Assembly: GCF_040939455.1 (NCBI RefSeq)
Contig: NC_134109.1
Coordinates: 38,333,501-38,397,500 of the forward strand
DNA length: 64,000 nucleotides
Direction of reading: 5' to 3'
Source of the DNA: Microcebus murinus
Taxonomy: Eukaryota > Chordata > Mammalia > Primates > Cheirogaleidae
Below, piece by piece: positions 1 to 11,259 of this stretch (positions are counted from its first letter, which is position 1; each line of letters begins with the position of its first letter). The notes under the pieces were generated by a model. That model was not told the DNA's origin and did no database searches. It saw only the letters and a program-made list of their open reading frames with translations. The position numbers and the translations under genes are program-made.

Positions 1-1839
1 ATAGTGAGGTGGCCTCTTAAGATTTCTACTAGACCTAGATTCAAAAGGTATGAAAGATTTATCAGAGAAACACTGATCTGGATTATTAACTTCCAAATAG
101 AGAACATTAAAGTTTCTTGAGGCAGACTGACTTTTACTTCCTACCGTTCATGGTTATCAAGCATAGCGGACCTTTATATGCCAAGGCTAACAATGCACAT
201 TTCTTAATGGCTTGAATTAGCATTTTCATTTGAATTACAAACTCTGCGGTCCGGTCCTTCCTCTAAATACAAAAAATGCTAAGTCAGCTACAGTAATTGG
301 ACTGAACGCGTGTGCTGTGAACAACCATTGGTGTGATGATGGTGGCTGTTGCAGGCCATGGGGGCTGGCATGCCTTGACAGTCAGAGAGCCAGATTCCAG
401 GTCATGGAAGTGGGAAAGGCATCAGCTTAGTTCTGCAGCACGCCGAGACTGTGTTATCACAGTTTACCTTATCAGGGTTGGCTGGGCCAACCTAGGTGAG
501 TACATGTCCCTTCAGGAAGTTAAGAAACCTCATGGCACAAATTCACAAAGACAAGCCCTTTTCTATGCTGTTTTACTTATAAAACTACAAAGCCACATTC
601 TTGGTTTCCCCAGTCTAAAATTTCTACTAAATATACAAATGAATTGTTATGAAAACATGCCAGATAGGAGACGTTTGGTAGAACCCCAAAGCACTCTGCT
701 TTTATTTCTAGATGAGATTAGTGCTTTCTCAATTTCAGGAGGGTGCTGCCAATTGAGCTTCAGAATCAAACTATAAATCATGTATGAGTCACTTTGGCAA
801 TATTAGCCTGAGAAGGATTTCTGTGATTATTTCTCTTTTAGTGATGTGGAGAATTCTTAGGGACAATCACGCCTTCAGCTCCAGTACACAGTGGCCCACA
901 TACAAACTGTTCTCGAAATGACACTGATTATAAGGCCGGAGATTTTTAAAGAGGGAATTCTGTCAACAAGATATCTCATATTTCCCAAATTTAGCTTTTT
1001 CTCTCAAATTATTGAAAGCCTATAACTTGAGGAAAGTAATTCTTATCCCATAGATGCTATCCAACAGAAAATGGATTGTTCTGATTTTTCCCTACTTGAA
1101 GAATAGATCTTTGTCCTTTATCCCTTCTACAAATAGTAGGTGAAAACACATGATTTTTGAACTCAACTAATGTGGTTACAGAACTGACCCAAATTACATG
1201 TACTTTATTTTCAACATAAAGGTGTCAAATCCATTTTTCTTCCTCACTTCAAAGTAAGGCATCCAGCATCTATGCCTACAAAAAAAAGACTTTCTTAACA
1301 TGATACATTAGCACACTGCACCTGAAGCCTGGGCTTGGCACCTGGCATGTGTAAGGATAAGATGGAGGCAAGAAGAGATCTGCAGAGGTTTGGAAAACCT
1401 CCCTTCTTCTCTCCTCATTCTCTCTTGGCACTAAGGTAAAGACCCCTTCATCCTGCTCCTTGGACATTGCCAACAGAAACACGACTGATGTCATAGCAGA
1501 CTGGGAATGGTGTTCACTTGAGACAACACCCTGGTGTGGCCTGAATGCATGAACGGGAGCATTACTTCACCTACACTAAAGTCATGAGTGCTAGAAATAC
1601 TTGATATTTGGCAAACAAAGCTATCAAGGGCCACTACAATTAGTCTAGAAATATGAATGACTATTGCATGAGAGAGAAAAACAGCCTGAGAGAACTCTGG
1701 TTCTTTGATTCTTTAGATTAGAACACAAATTTTAGTTAGAGCTGGTGGCCTATTGGTGGGAGGTATTAAAAAAGACACGAGAAGCACACAGAGCAAGCTG
1801 GTTTGCTGGTCAGGAGCTGGCTGGACAAGCCACACTTAC
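1..1839 (-). other. PRKCH: PRKCH intron (partial), downstream of the 1840-2028 exon
   Basis: This is the start of the intron that follows the last visible coding exon on the minus strand; it begins with a consensus donor (GTAAGT on the minus strand). The next exon of the family should encode the end of the kinase domain and the AGC C-terminal tail. I looked for it here on the minus strand and did not find it, so it lies beyond the window start. I recognise no repeat with certainty in this stretch and no coding signal; the open frames seen are short and do not resemble a family. Confidence 0.8.
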
Positions 1840-2028
1840 AGATTTTAGGATCCCTGTGGCATCTTCATGGAGCCAGGTCGGGTAGACCACTTCATCATTC
1901 AGTATGGCCTCAAAGAGGTCATCTTCATTCTCCGCCTCAAAGGGCGCGTGGCCGCAGAGCATCTCATAGAGCAACACGCCCATCGCCCACCAATCGACTG
2001 CAGGCCCGTACAGCATCTCCTGGAGGAT
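1840..2028 (-). CDS. PRKCH: PRKCH coding exon: kinase C-lobe (helices E-F to G region)
   Basis: A 189-bp exon (63 whole codons, phase 0 at both ends) of protein kinase C eta, a diacylglycerol-activated, calcium-independent Ser/Thr kinase. Read on the minus strand it starts ILQEMLYGPAVDWW and ends ATGILKS. The acceptor is ...TTGCACAG and the donor is GTAAGT, both consensus. The VDWWAMG motif holds the invariant F-helix Asp that anchors the kinase core, and EAENEDDLFEAIL is the acidic segment characteristic of novel PKCs. By human numbering recalled from memory this is about residues 525-587. The wording (LYEMLCGHAPFEAENEDD, NDEVVYPTWLHEDATG) fits PKC eta rather than PKC epsilon, which differs at many of these positions. 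There is no frameshift or stop; the exon looks functional. It joins in frame to the 2695-2833 exon. Confidence 0.97.
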
Positions 2029-2913
<885 letters not shown>

Positions 2914-3194
2914 TCAGACCATGGCGTGGCCACGTGTGGTTGTGTGAGCTCCCTGCACGCACTTTAAAAGAAACAAACTTCTCTGAGTTATCTGGACAAA
3001 AATTTAGATCAAGTCCTGGAACTTGCCTCGTGGTCCCTAGATGATGGGTCGTCCATATGAATGTATTAAATAACCACATATAAAAACGCAGGCTGCCCTT
3101 CAGAAACTGAGGGCAGAATGTGACTTTTGCATGCTTTCTATTTACCTTGTACCCAAAAGAAATCCACCCAGCCACCACCTCCTCTAGCATCCAT

Positions 3195-3325
3195 CTCTGC
3201 CTATTAGAGTTCACTGAGTGGACATCCATGGAGCAGTTGGCCGCTATGTGCCAGGAACAGCGACAGGCAGCAAGAGCACAGATGGCCTTCATTTATAAGG
3301 AACTCACAGTACAGTGAGGAGACAA
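3195..3325 (-). repeat. L2 fragment (3' end), minus orientation
   Basis: The segment reads like the reverse complement of the L2 3' end: a 'ctatgtgccaggaac' type phrase followed by 'gatggccttcatttataaggaactcacagt', corresponding to the ancient L2 3' region. It is strongly diverged. A short opposite-facing L2 tail-like piece (about 3331-3417) follows before the CA repeat. Confidence 0.55.
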
Positions 3326-3414
3326 AGTGTTAGACTCTAAGTTCCATGAAGGCAGATCAGGCTGATGTGGTTCACAGTTATTCCTGGCATAGTAGACTTA
3401 AGAAATACTTGTTT

Positions 3415-3417
<3 letters not shown>

Positions 3418-3464
<47 letters not shown>
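3418..3464. repeat. (AC)n microsatellite, about 23.5 perfect units
   Basis: An uninterrupted 47-bp AC/CA dinucleotide run lying 0.6 kb upstream (transcript sense) of the activation-loop exon. Perfect runs of this length usually vary in length between individuals. It sits directly after an L2-tail-like sequence. Confidence 0.98.
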
Positions 3465-3467
<3 letters not shown>

Positions 3468-3519
3468 GGGTCGGGGAGAGAACACACCAATTGCTGCATG
3501 ATCCAAGTGGTATGATGGA

Positions 3520-4130
3520 CATATGAACCGAGCACTGTGAGAGAAACATAAGCGGGAACAATTAATTCCTTTCAGTGGGAGGAGAGTGGGGCAGCCTCAC
3601 AGCAGAAGCAGAAATCGAGCTGGGTCTGGGAGTATGAGTCAGTCTCCCAGGCAGAGAAGGGGGTTGTGAGGCACGGGCAGGCGGATGGAGCAGGTGCAGG
3701 AGCAGGAGCAGGCACGGGGCATGGCTGTGCAGGTGGGCTCGGAGAGCCCCAGGTGGTGGCATGACGCTGGGTGGGGGTGTGGGGGGCGTGGGAGCGCTGG
3801 GCTGGGGCCATGGAAACCTCAGGGCTCAAGAGCAAAGTTATGTCCTTCAAACTGTGAAGGGTCTGGAATGCCACAGTAAGGAATTTTGATATTAGGCAAA
3901 GGGGACCCATTGAAGCTTTGGGAGTAACAGATTCCAGCTGAATGAGAAAAGATCAGCAGAGCGCAGATGAGATGGCCCAGGAAAGGGATGCTAAGACCTG
4001 AACCAGGACATGACAAATGGAATGGAAAATAAGAGGTCCGTAAGGGGAAGGAAGGCAAGCTTCCAGTGAAAGCAAGATCAGTAACAAGTCTTGCTAACCA
4101 CTTAGAGGCAGACCAGAGAGAAGCCACAGA
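3520..4130 (-). repeat. L2 fragment, minus orientation
   Basis: Old LINE-2 sequence in reverse orientation. The clearest part is 3870-3935, where 'ttaggcaaaggggacccattgaag' matches the reversed L2 phrase that normally reads 'cctaagggcaatgggaagccattgaag'. The first 300 bp are GC-rich, purine-rich and less certain. Confidence 0.5.
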
Positions 4131-4440
4131 AATGACAACTCCTGGGTTTCTGTCCTAGATCCAATGGGTTCTTGGGGATGTTAACCAGGCAAAGGAGAAA
4201 CAGGAGTGAGAGCAGCAGGGTTGTTTGCGTGTGCCTCAGGTACATGAGAGGCCTAGTAGATGATGGGAGCCCAGGACACAGGAATTGCTCTCTCAATTCC
4301 TAAGAGCAGAATCTGCTTGAGGGAAGTGAATTTTCAGCAGAACTATTTGGTAAAAAGCCCTTACTGTGGGAAGGAACATGACTGCATGTGGATAAAATTG
4401 TCCGCAAATAGAAGGCAGTGCTTGTAAAACAACCCCCGGC

Positions 4441-4740
4441 CCCCAGAACAGGCTTCTGGCACCTGGTTCTCCCGTGACCAGACACGTCCCGGCACTGTGC
4501 AGACGCAGGGCGGTGACTGCGCAGGCTGGGAAAGGTCTACGGGCCGACACCATCGCCAGCCCTGCAGCCCAGAGAGGTCGCGAGCAGCAGATTCCTCTGT
4601 CGGGCGAGACGTTCACGCTTTGTTCTCTAAAGAAACAGCGCGTCCAGAGGCAGACCACATGGGCTTATCGGCGAGGAGGAGGCTATGCGTTACATGGGGC
4701 GTGACCTGGAGACCTGTGGTTAACTGCCAGTGTGTGGTCG
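4441..4740. promoter_or_regulatory. CpG-island-like stretch
   Basis: By hand count this 300-bp stretch has 22 CpG dinucleotides and about 62% G+C, giving an observed/expected CpG ratio near 0.75, which meets the classic CpG-island thresholds; most of the window is AT-rich and CpG-poor. CpG density stays raised, though lower, to about 5360. I recognise no repeat here. An intragenic promoter or enhancer is possible but there is no further sequence proof such as a clear core promoter. Confidence 0.45.
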
Positions 4741-5360
4741 CCCTGGCTTTGGGCTGCCTAGTGTCCCCCTAGTGTCCTCTCACTGTGGCTGGAGCTGACT
4801 GCTCTTCTGGGGCTTCACGTTCACGGTGGGGGTGGGCTGTGTCGGTGACCCATGGTTCTGTTTTCCTATCCCCAGTCTGAGAGTACAAGGTCTGTCGGCC
4901 TGCACCGCCCCAGGGAAAAGGCTGGTCTCTGTCCAGCCCGGATCACGCTGCTGCCTTGGAGGAGGCAGGTGATGACAGAACTGGCGCGACTGGTTCCCAC
5001 ATTGCGTCCTGTGAGTCGATACAGCCGGCCATGCAGGTCTTACACACAGTGGTCACTGGAAATCCTCCAGGAATGGAAACGAAGTCCTGTTTTCCAGGAA
5101 TCCCTGATAAGTGTGGTTAAGGCGGCAGAGCTTTCTTGGCCGCCTTAACACAGAATGGGGACACAGAACGGACCTTCTCTCTGTTCCTCCACTCCTGGCA
5201 GCGGCCTCCCTGGGTGTCGGGGTGTAAGGCGAAGGCGTGCTGACAACCTGTGCACCTGCTTCGGCAAAGCAAGGCTCCTCAGCCTGCAGCCCAAACCCGC
5301 CCTGGCCCCCAAATCGGCACCCCCTTCTCCACGCAGAACCCTCCTCCCCACGTAGGCGGC

Positions 5361-7470
5361 TGTTTTCAATGGGCTGACCTGTGGAAGCTGTTTCCTCCTT
5401 GCCCCACCACACACACAGTATGAGCAAGATGAATTTAACCTCCGTGAAGTGGGAACTGCAGGAGCGGGGGCAGGGCTGAGGATGACAGGGGTCACGTCCT
5501 GTGAGGGCGGCCACTGCCAGGAGCACAGGCTCTCTCGGTCATGCTTCCACATGTGGTTTCTGACTCGGGAGGCCCCATTAGGCCTGGCCACCTGGCTCCT
5601 CTGGGACCGACGGCACACAGGAGCGAGGTGGCTGGCTGAGGTTAGACATGCTGGTCTGCAGCCCCAGGAGAGAGCCAGGCCTTGGGGGATGGAGCCCAGC
5701 TTCATCGACACTGTGTCCCAGCTCGCTCAGCAGGCCAGGCCAATGTGGACCTGAGCCCAGGGCCCTCTCACTCACATTTCCAAACAAAGTGACTGAGTTT
5801 CTGAATTCTTCCGAAGCCGTTGTGCCTGCTGAGGTCTCAGAAAGGATCTTCTTGGGCAACAGAAACAAGTGCTAACACAAACCCACAACGCTCTCAAGAG
5901 CTGACTTACAATTGCTCAAGAGCTTGTGACTAACATCCAGGTAAGAGGTCTGCCTGCTTGTTACTCAGCTGCTGTCATGGGTAGCAGGAACTGCACAGGA
6001 AGAGGAAAGTGCGTGGCAATCAGTTCTGTCCATCACTCATCACAAACAAGCCCCTCTGCATGGGGGAGTCCTGCCCACACCGCTCAGAAGACACACCTGG
6101 GTAGCATCTGGCATGCAACTGTCCTGGTCATAGGATGCTCAAGGCCACAAGGGCAGGTCAGATACCTTAGTCCTTATTTTCAGTCTAATTTTAGGCATTC
6201 TTGGAACTGTATGAGCCCTGAGGGAAATGCCATAGCTGGTTCCATACCAGGTGCCATCTAATAGGACAGAACTCTCAAACTGGGATCCCAAAAGGGTTCT
6301 ATTATCCCAGGCTACCAGTTCTGTCCTGAGCCCAAATATCTCACAACATGTCAACTCTGCCCCTAGAGTTCCCAGTTCATGCCTTTATAACAGCACACCC
6401 TGCACTGTATTCCAGAAGGCTCTGTCTGTGCACCTGTTTCCCCACCAGCAGGGGCTGAGCCTTGCTCCTTCCTCGCCCCAGTGTGGTCCTGGCAGAAGGT
6501 GCTCCCGAAAGACATAACTAGAAACATTTCAGAGAGACACTAGTGGAGCTTCCCTGGCTAATTCAGAGCCTATTTTATTTTTAGGGGAAGGAAGGAAGTT
6601 CCATAAACCTCACTGGGACCCTTGGCCCAAAGTAATCAAACTTATAAAAAGCCACATGCTTTACCCCTTAGAGATAGATTCAACAGGGAAAAGAGGAGGA
6701 CACTGATTTAGGAGGGGCAGTGATGAAGCAAAGAGGACTAAGCAGGACACCATCCCTGCGCTGGCTTCCATCCAAATGCAAGTGCCTAACACGGATGGGG
6801 TTGGTCAAACAGATCCAAAAATTACAGAGCCATTATGGCCACGGTCAGCTTCCACTCTAAGGGGAAATCATGCCTTTATTTAACAACAACAAAAACAAAA
6901 GCAAAAAAATTCACCCTAAGACTCCTGACTTTAGTTTGAAATATGGAGAAGTCAGTTTTTAGCTTTGGAGTTCCTCAGCCTCTTTTGCCAACATGTAACT
7001 CAGCAGCTAAACTTAATAAGGCCACACATTGAAGAATACAAGTTCATACAGGGCAGAGGCTCAGATCCCAAGATGCCAAAAACACAATTACCAGCTCACC
7101 ATTCATTAGCTCATTGAGTACCGGTATTTAATAGCTATAGCTTTTGTCATGAGAGCATAGAAGGGCAGAAAGAGTTATTTTATCCTCTCTGCTTCCCTGA
7201 AAGGTACATTGTTCTTGCTGGGTAATCAGGGTTGCTTAAAATGCCCACAGTAGTTTCAGAGACAATTCCCAAGTGGTTGAAAACAAAGGAGATTCAGAAA
7301 TTGGATTTATTTTGCTTCTGCCATGAGCTATCCTGAGAGTAATAAAACAGAATGGCATGAATCTCACTGCTTAGATCACCAGAATCAGTTACTCCTCTAA
7401 AGAAATAAAGGAAAGTGAGTTGAGAGCTGGCTCCTTGAACAAGAATAAACTTAAGAGACTAGTCACATTC
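5361..7470. other. Intronic stretch, nothing recognised
   Basis: No exon, RNA gene or confidently assignable repeat was seen. The first 500 bp are still fairly GC-rich; from about 6500 the sequence becomes AT-rich. Open frames on both strands (up to 188 codons across 5145-5711) look like chance frames in GC-rich DNA. Confidence 0.6.
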
Positions 7471-7800
7471 ATTAACTATTTTTGACATATTTTTCAACAT
7501 TTTATCATAGAAAATTTCAAACATAGACAAAAGCATAGAGAATAATACAACTCTCATACTGTTTACACAGCCATGATGTTCAGCCATCAATGTGTGCTCA
7601 ATCTTGTTTCCTCTGTATATCTATTCACTCCCTTCCTGATCCAACTTTCTTCAGATAATTTTTTTTGAAGTGAACCCAAGCCATGAAATCATCTCATCTA
7701 TAAATATTTTAATATCTGAATCTAAAAGACAATGATTCTTTAATAAAGTACAACTTTGATATCAGTTATCAAAAAAATATACAGCCAATTGTCAGTACAC
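7471..7800. repeat. Old L1-like 3' sequence (L1M type)
   Basis: Contains the recurring phrase 'attttatcatagaaaatttcaaacatagaca' and later 'tcatctataaatattttaatatctgaatctaaaagaca', wording typical of ancient L1M 3' regions. Subfamily and orientation not assigned. Confidence 0.45.
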
Positions 7801-7839
7801 TGCTTTTTGTCTGTTGCTCCTTTAGGGGTGTGTGTATGT

Positions 7840-7871
7840 CCAGAAAACCTGAAAAAAAAAAGGTTTTCTGG
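7840..7871. repeat. Perfect 11-bp inverted repeat with A-rich loop
   Basis: Left arm 7840-7850 CCAGAAAACCT, loop 7851-7860 GAAAAAAAAA, right arm 7861-7871 AGGTTTTCTGG. The arms are exact reverse complements. Too short to be a microRNA hairpin. Confidence 0.95.
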
Positions 7872-7888
7872 ATAATAAGAACAATAAT

Positions 7889-8095
7889 GTCATCAGTGGC
7901 TAACATATAATTAATGTTCATCAAATGCTAAGTGCTTTATTCATATTATCTTATTTTATCCCCAAAATAATCCTATGAAGTAGGCTCTACCCCAAGATCA
8001 TATCTAACAAAGGGTAAAGTCAAGATTCAACTCAGTTCTGCTCACCTCCAAGGCCTGGGCTCATAACCTACTATACCAGGCACAATCCCTTCTAT
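7889..8095 (-). repeat. MIR element, minus orientation
   Basis: Reads as reversed MIR: 'gctaacatataattaatgttc', 'atgctaagtgctttattcat', then 'taatcctatgaagtagg', followed by the remnant of the reversed tRNA-like half. Diverged but the order of blocks is right. Confidence 0.75.
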
Positions 8096-8266
8096 GTAGT
8101 GGTGTCACTGGACAATATCCTGGTAGACTTATTTCCTAAAAGGATTTGACTAATTGCAACAAGAACCATCTGAAAGAATCAATAAAAATCCTGAGATAGC
8201 ACTATGACAGAGGGATGTTTTATGCATATTACTGTGAAGTACATGATCAAATTCTACAAAGAAACC

Positions 8267-8280
8267 TTTTTTTTTTTTTT
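8267..8280. repeat. T14 homopolymer
   Basis: Fourteen consecutive T. No clear retroelement tail could be attached to it. Confidence 0.95.
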
Positions 8281-8719
8281 GGCTTTGGTTCTTAGCTTGT
8301 GCATGAAGAAAGAATTCAATAGATTTTACACAATCCTTGAGGATAAAGGAATAGATGCATGCATAGCAAGTTATTTCTTCAGTGGTCAGATAGTCAGAAA
8401 ATTTGCTGCCTTCTGAGGAGGAGAAGCTGGCATGTGGGCAAATGTTAAGAGGTAGCATTTGCCAAGAGAATAAATTTGGATTATGATCTTGATTTCAAAA
8501 CAAAACCATTTAGGTCAGGCTTGTGTTTTGAGTGTCTGGCTTTATACTTAACATTTTTCCAAAGCAATGCTGATTGTGTTAAATTGGTAAAAGAAATTTG
8601 AAAAGTCACTAAAATAGCGAAAGCCTAAAATTTGGTTTCATGGAGAGTTAGATAGTAATGCCATTCATGTATCACCTGACACAGTATATTCATCCCTCCA
8701 CCCCCCAACAAATCTCCGA

Positions 8720-9640
8720 GTATCATCCACAAGCCAGGCAATATACAAGAAGCTTGGGGTACAACTGTAAGCAAAGGCACCATCCCTACTCTCGAGGAGA
8801 TTAATTTCTGGTGGGAGAGGCAGACAGATCATTGCGTAACTAAATTTACAATTATGAACTGTGATGAGTGCAATGAAGAGAAAACATGGGAATACATAAT
8901 CAGCTGGCTGGTCCTAGCCCTGAGTGAAGATTTCTCAGGAAAGTGACATTTGAGTTGAGCTGTGAAGATCACTGGCCAAGTGAAGAGAGAGGAAGATGGG
9001 GAAGTAAGGGTGAGGAGAACTCCAGGCAGATGGAACAGAGGTGAGGGGGAGGACAGGGGTATGAAGGAGGCAGGAGATAGCAGGGCCAGATGAGGCAGAG
9101 TCCAGTGAGGATTTCAGTCTTTGGCCCAAGAGGAAAGAGAAACCACAGAAAAGTCTTACAGTGCAGAGGGAGGTCATTAGATTTTACAAGACTCCATTTA
9201 GACATGGAGAAGAGATTGGAGGGGTTAAGAGCAGACACTTGGGAAGCTACTGGAGTATCCAGAAGATCAGTGATGGTGGCCTACATTAGGGGGAGGGTAG
9301 TAGGGTAAAGAGAACTGGATGGATGGGGATCTAGGGGGCAAAGTAATGGAATTTAGTAATGGAAAGGTGCAGGGGATAAAGAGAAGGAGATACCAGCAGG
9401 CTCTGGATCATAGAATTTATTTTGGACATACTGAGCTATTTTGTAGACAAAAGTGGAGATGTTTAATATAGGCAGCTGGATACACATGGCTGGAAGTCAA
9501 AGGAAAGGCTGGGCCAGAGCTATAAATTTCAGAGTCATTACCTGGGCACAGATGAGTTCACCTGGGGAGAAGGAATGAAACAAGGAGAGGGCTTGGGACT
9601 GAGCCTTGGGCAGAGGGTCTCCTGAGGATAAGATCCTCAG
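8720..9640 (-). repeat. L2 element, about 0.9 kb, minus orientation
   Basis: A long reversed L2 copy. It starts with the reversed 3' end (a 'ccaggcaatatacaagaagcttggggtac' type phrase, then 'aaaggcaccatccctactctcgaggaga'), passes the reversed 'gtgacatttgagttgagctg' block near 8942, and ends in reversed internal sequence near 9460-9640 ('gtttaatataggcagctggata', 'gggactgagccttgggca'). One of the most complete L2 copies in the window. Confidence 0.75.
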
Positions 9641-9899
9641 TCTTTTTTACACTGAGACTGTGAACACTAGTGATAAACTATCCTCAGCGTTGGGTGGCAG
9701 AGCTGAGTGCCCAGGAGAGTGGAACCAAACCGTCTATCCGTGTGGGTCAACTACAGTCCTGTTAAGGTTTTAAAATTCTAGAGAACATCAACCTTGTACA
9801 TTTAAAATCATCTAATGGATTCATTCTTGATTAAATTTTCAGTCTCTGCTATGGGCTGCGATGCTCTTGTAAGTGTAAACTCAAGTATCTTATTTTACA

Positions 9900-10080
9900 A
9901 AGAGGTTTGTTGCTGCATCATACATCAACAAAATTTGGAAACAAGCTAAATTATGTATTAACAGTGGAATGGTTAAATAAATTATGGTTTTTGTTTGACA
10001 GAATTTTATGAAAACTGCTAAAATTCTATGAAGGACTAAAAATGTAAGGAAATGTTTATAACAGAATTTGTATGTCTTTT
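9900..10080 (+). repeat. L1M fragment, plus orientation
   Basis: 'ggaaacaagctaaattatgtattaacagtggaatggttaaataaattatgg' style wording matches the L1 ORF2-end/3' region read forward; strongly diverged. Confidence 0.55.
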
Positions 10081-10089
10081 GAAAAGTAT

Positions 10090-10960
10090 TTCTTTTCTCA
10101 TTGTAAGAGTAATATTTTCATTATATAAAATTCAATCATTCCTGAAAAAAATATTAGAGAAAATGATGATAGGTTCATAGTCTTCTAATCTTTTCTTTTC
10201 AATGCTACATGAACACAATATTATAGTAACTTACTTTTCTCACTTAACAAATTTCTTGGACATATTATACATCCTATATATCTGGTTCATTCTCTGTAAT
10301 GGTTACATAAAATCTCATTATAAAAATGTACCATAATTTAATCAGTTCCTCTCCATGAACACTGAGGCTGTTTCTGATTTTTTGCAACTTCAAACAATGG
10401 AGTAATGAACACTATTTGCACACTTGTAGAAGTGTTCATTTAGCATAAATTTTTTTAGAAGTGAAAATGCTGTGTCAAAGGGCATAAATGTTTGAAATTT
10501 AAATAGATGTAGAAAAGCCATCCTCCAAAAAGCTTGCAACAATTTATACTCCCATCTATTGAGAGTATGGAAGTGCCCATTTTTCTGGCTTCCTTATTCA
10601 GACAGACATAATCATCCTTACAATCCTCACCAATCTGCTAGTCAAAAATGATCTCTTCGTTTCAACTTCATTTTCTCATTACTAAAGAGATTAAGCTTTA
10701 AGAAAAATGTATGTTTAAAAGTCATTTGTATGTTTTCTTGCCTATTCACATTTTACTCATTTTAAAAATTGAGTTGTTTACCTTTTTGATTATTTTTAAG
10801 AAGTTCATTACATGTTATGAATAGCAAGAATTAGTTACATTGGTTGTAAATATTATTGCCTAGTTTGTTCTTCAGTTTTGTTTATGGTAACTTTCGTATT
10901 TTTATATAGTCAAATCTATCCATCTATCAATCTTTCCTTGATAGCTTCTATGTTTCATGA
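10090..10960 (-). repeat. L1M fragment, minus orientation
   Basis: Reads as the antisense of the end of an old L1: 'atgtaccataatttaatcag', 'aatgaacactatttgcac', 'gtagaaaagccatcctccaaa', 'actcccatctattgagag' and finally 'tagtcaaatctatccatctat'. The order fits one continuous degraded copy. It follows a plus-oriented piece, which could reflect a 5' inversion at insertion. Confidence 0.65.
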
Positions 10961-11029
10961 TTTATTTATAGGCTGATAAATATTCTAAAAGAAAGAACAG
11001 GATACAAACTTATATTTTCAATATTCTCT

Positions 11030-11240
11030 TAATTTTGTAATAATTGCAGGGGAGAGGGATAAGGGAAGGAAGATAGGAAGGAAAAAGTAGAGGAAGGAAA
11101 AGATAAAAGTCTATTTCTGGATGATATGTTTACCGGTGATTTTAATTTCTGTTTTGGATTTTCTAAATTTCTTATAGGAATCATATATTACTTTGATAAC
11201 CAGGAAAAAAAGTCATTAAAATATATGTTTACACGTACTG
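11030..11240 (+). repeat. Old L1 3' end, plus orientation
   Basis: Ends with 'ttttctaaatttcttataggaatcatatattactttgataaccaggaaaaaaa', the usual wording of an L1M 3' terminus before the poly(A). Confidence 0.5.
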
Positions 11241-11259
11241 GTTTAATCTTTTTCTTTGG

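Noticed and set aside
1..1839. Search for the next PRKCH exon (end of kinase domain, AGC tail)
   Set aside because: No minus-strand segment fits the expected protein or splice phase; the exon must lie outside the window.
5145..5711. 188-codon open frame on the minus strand
   Set aside because: It lies in GC-rich sequence where stops are rare, overlaps several other long frames on both strands, and its translation resembles no family.
7840..7871. Hairpin considered as a microRNA precursor or terminator
   Set aside because: The stem is only 11 bp, far below a microRNA precursor, and bacterial-type terminators do not apply in this genome.
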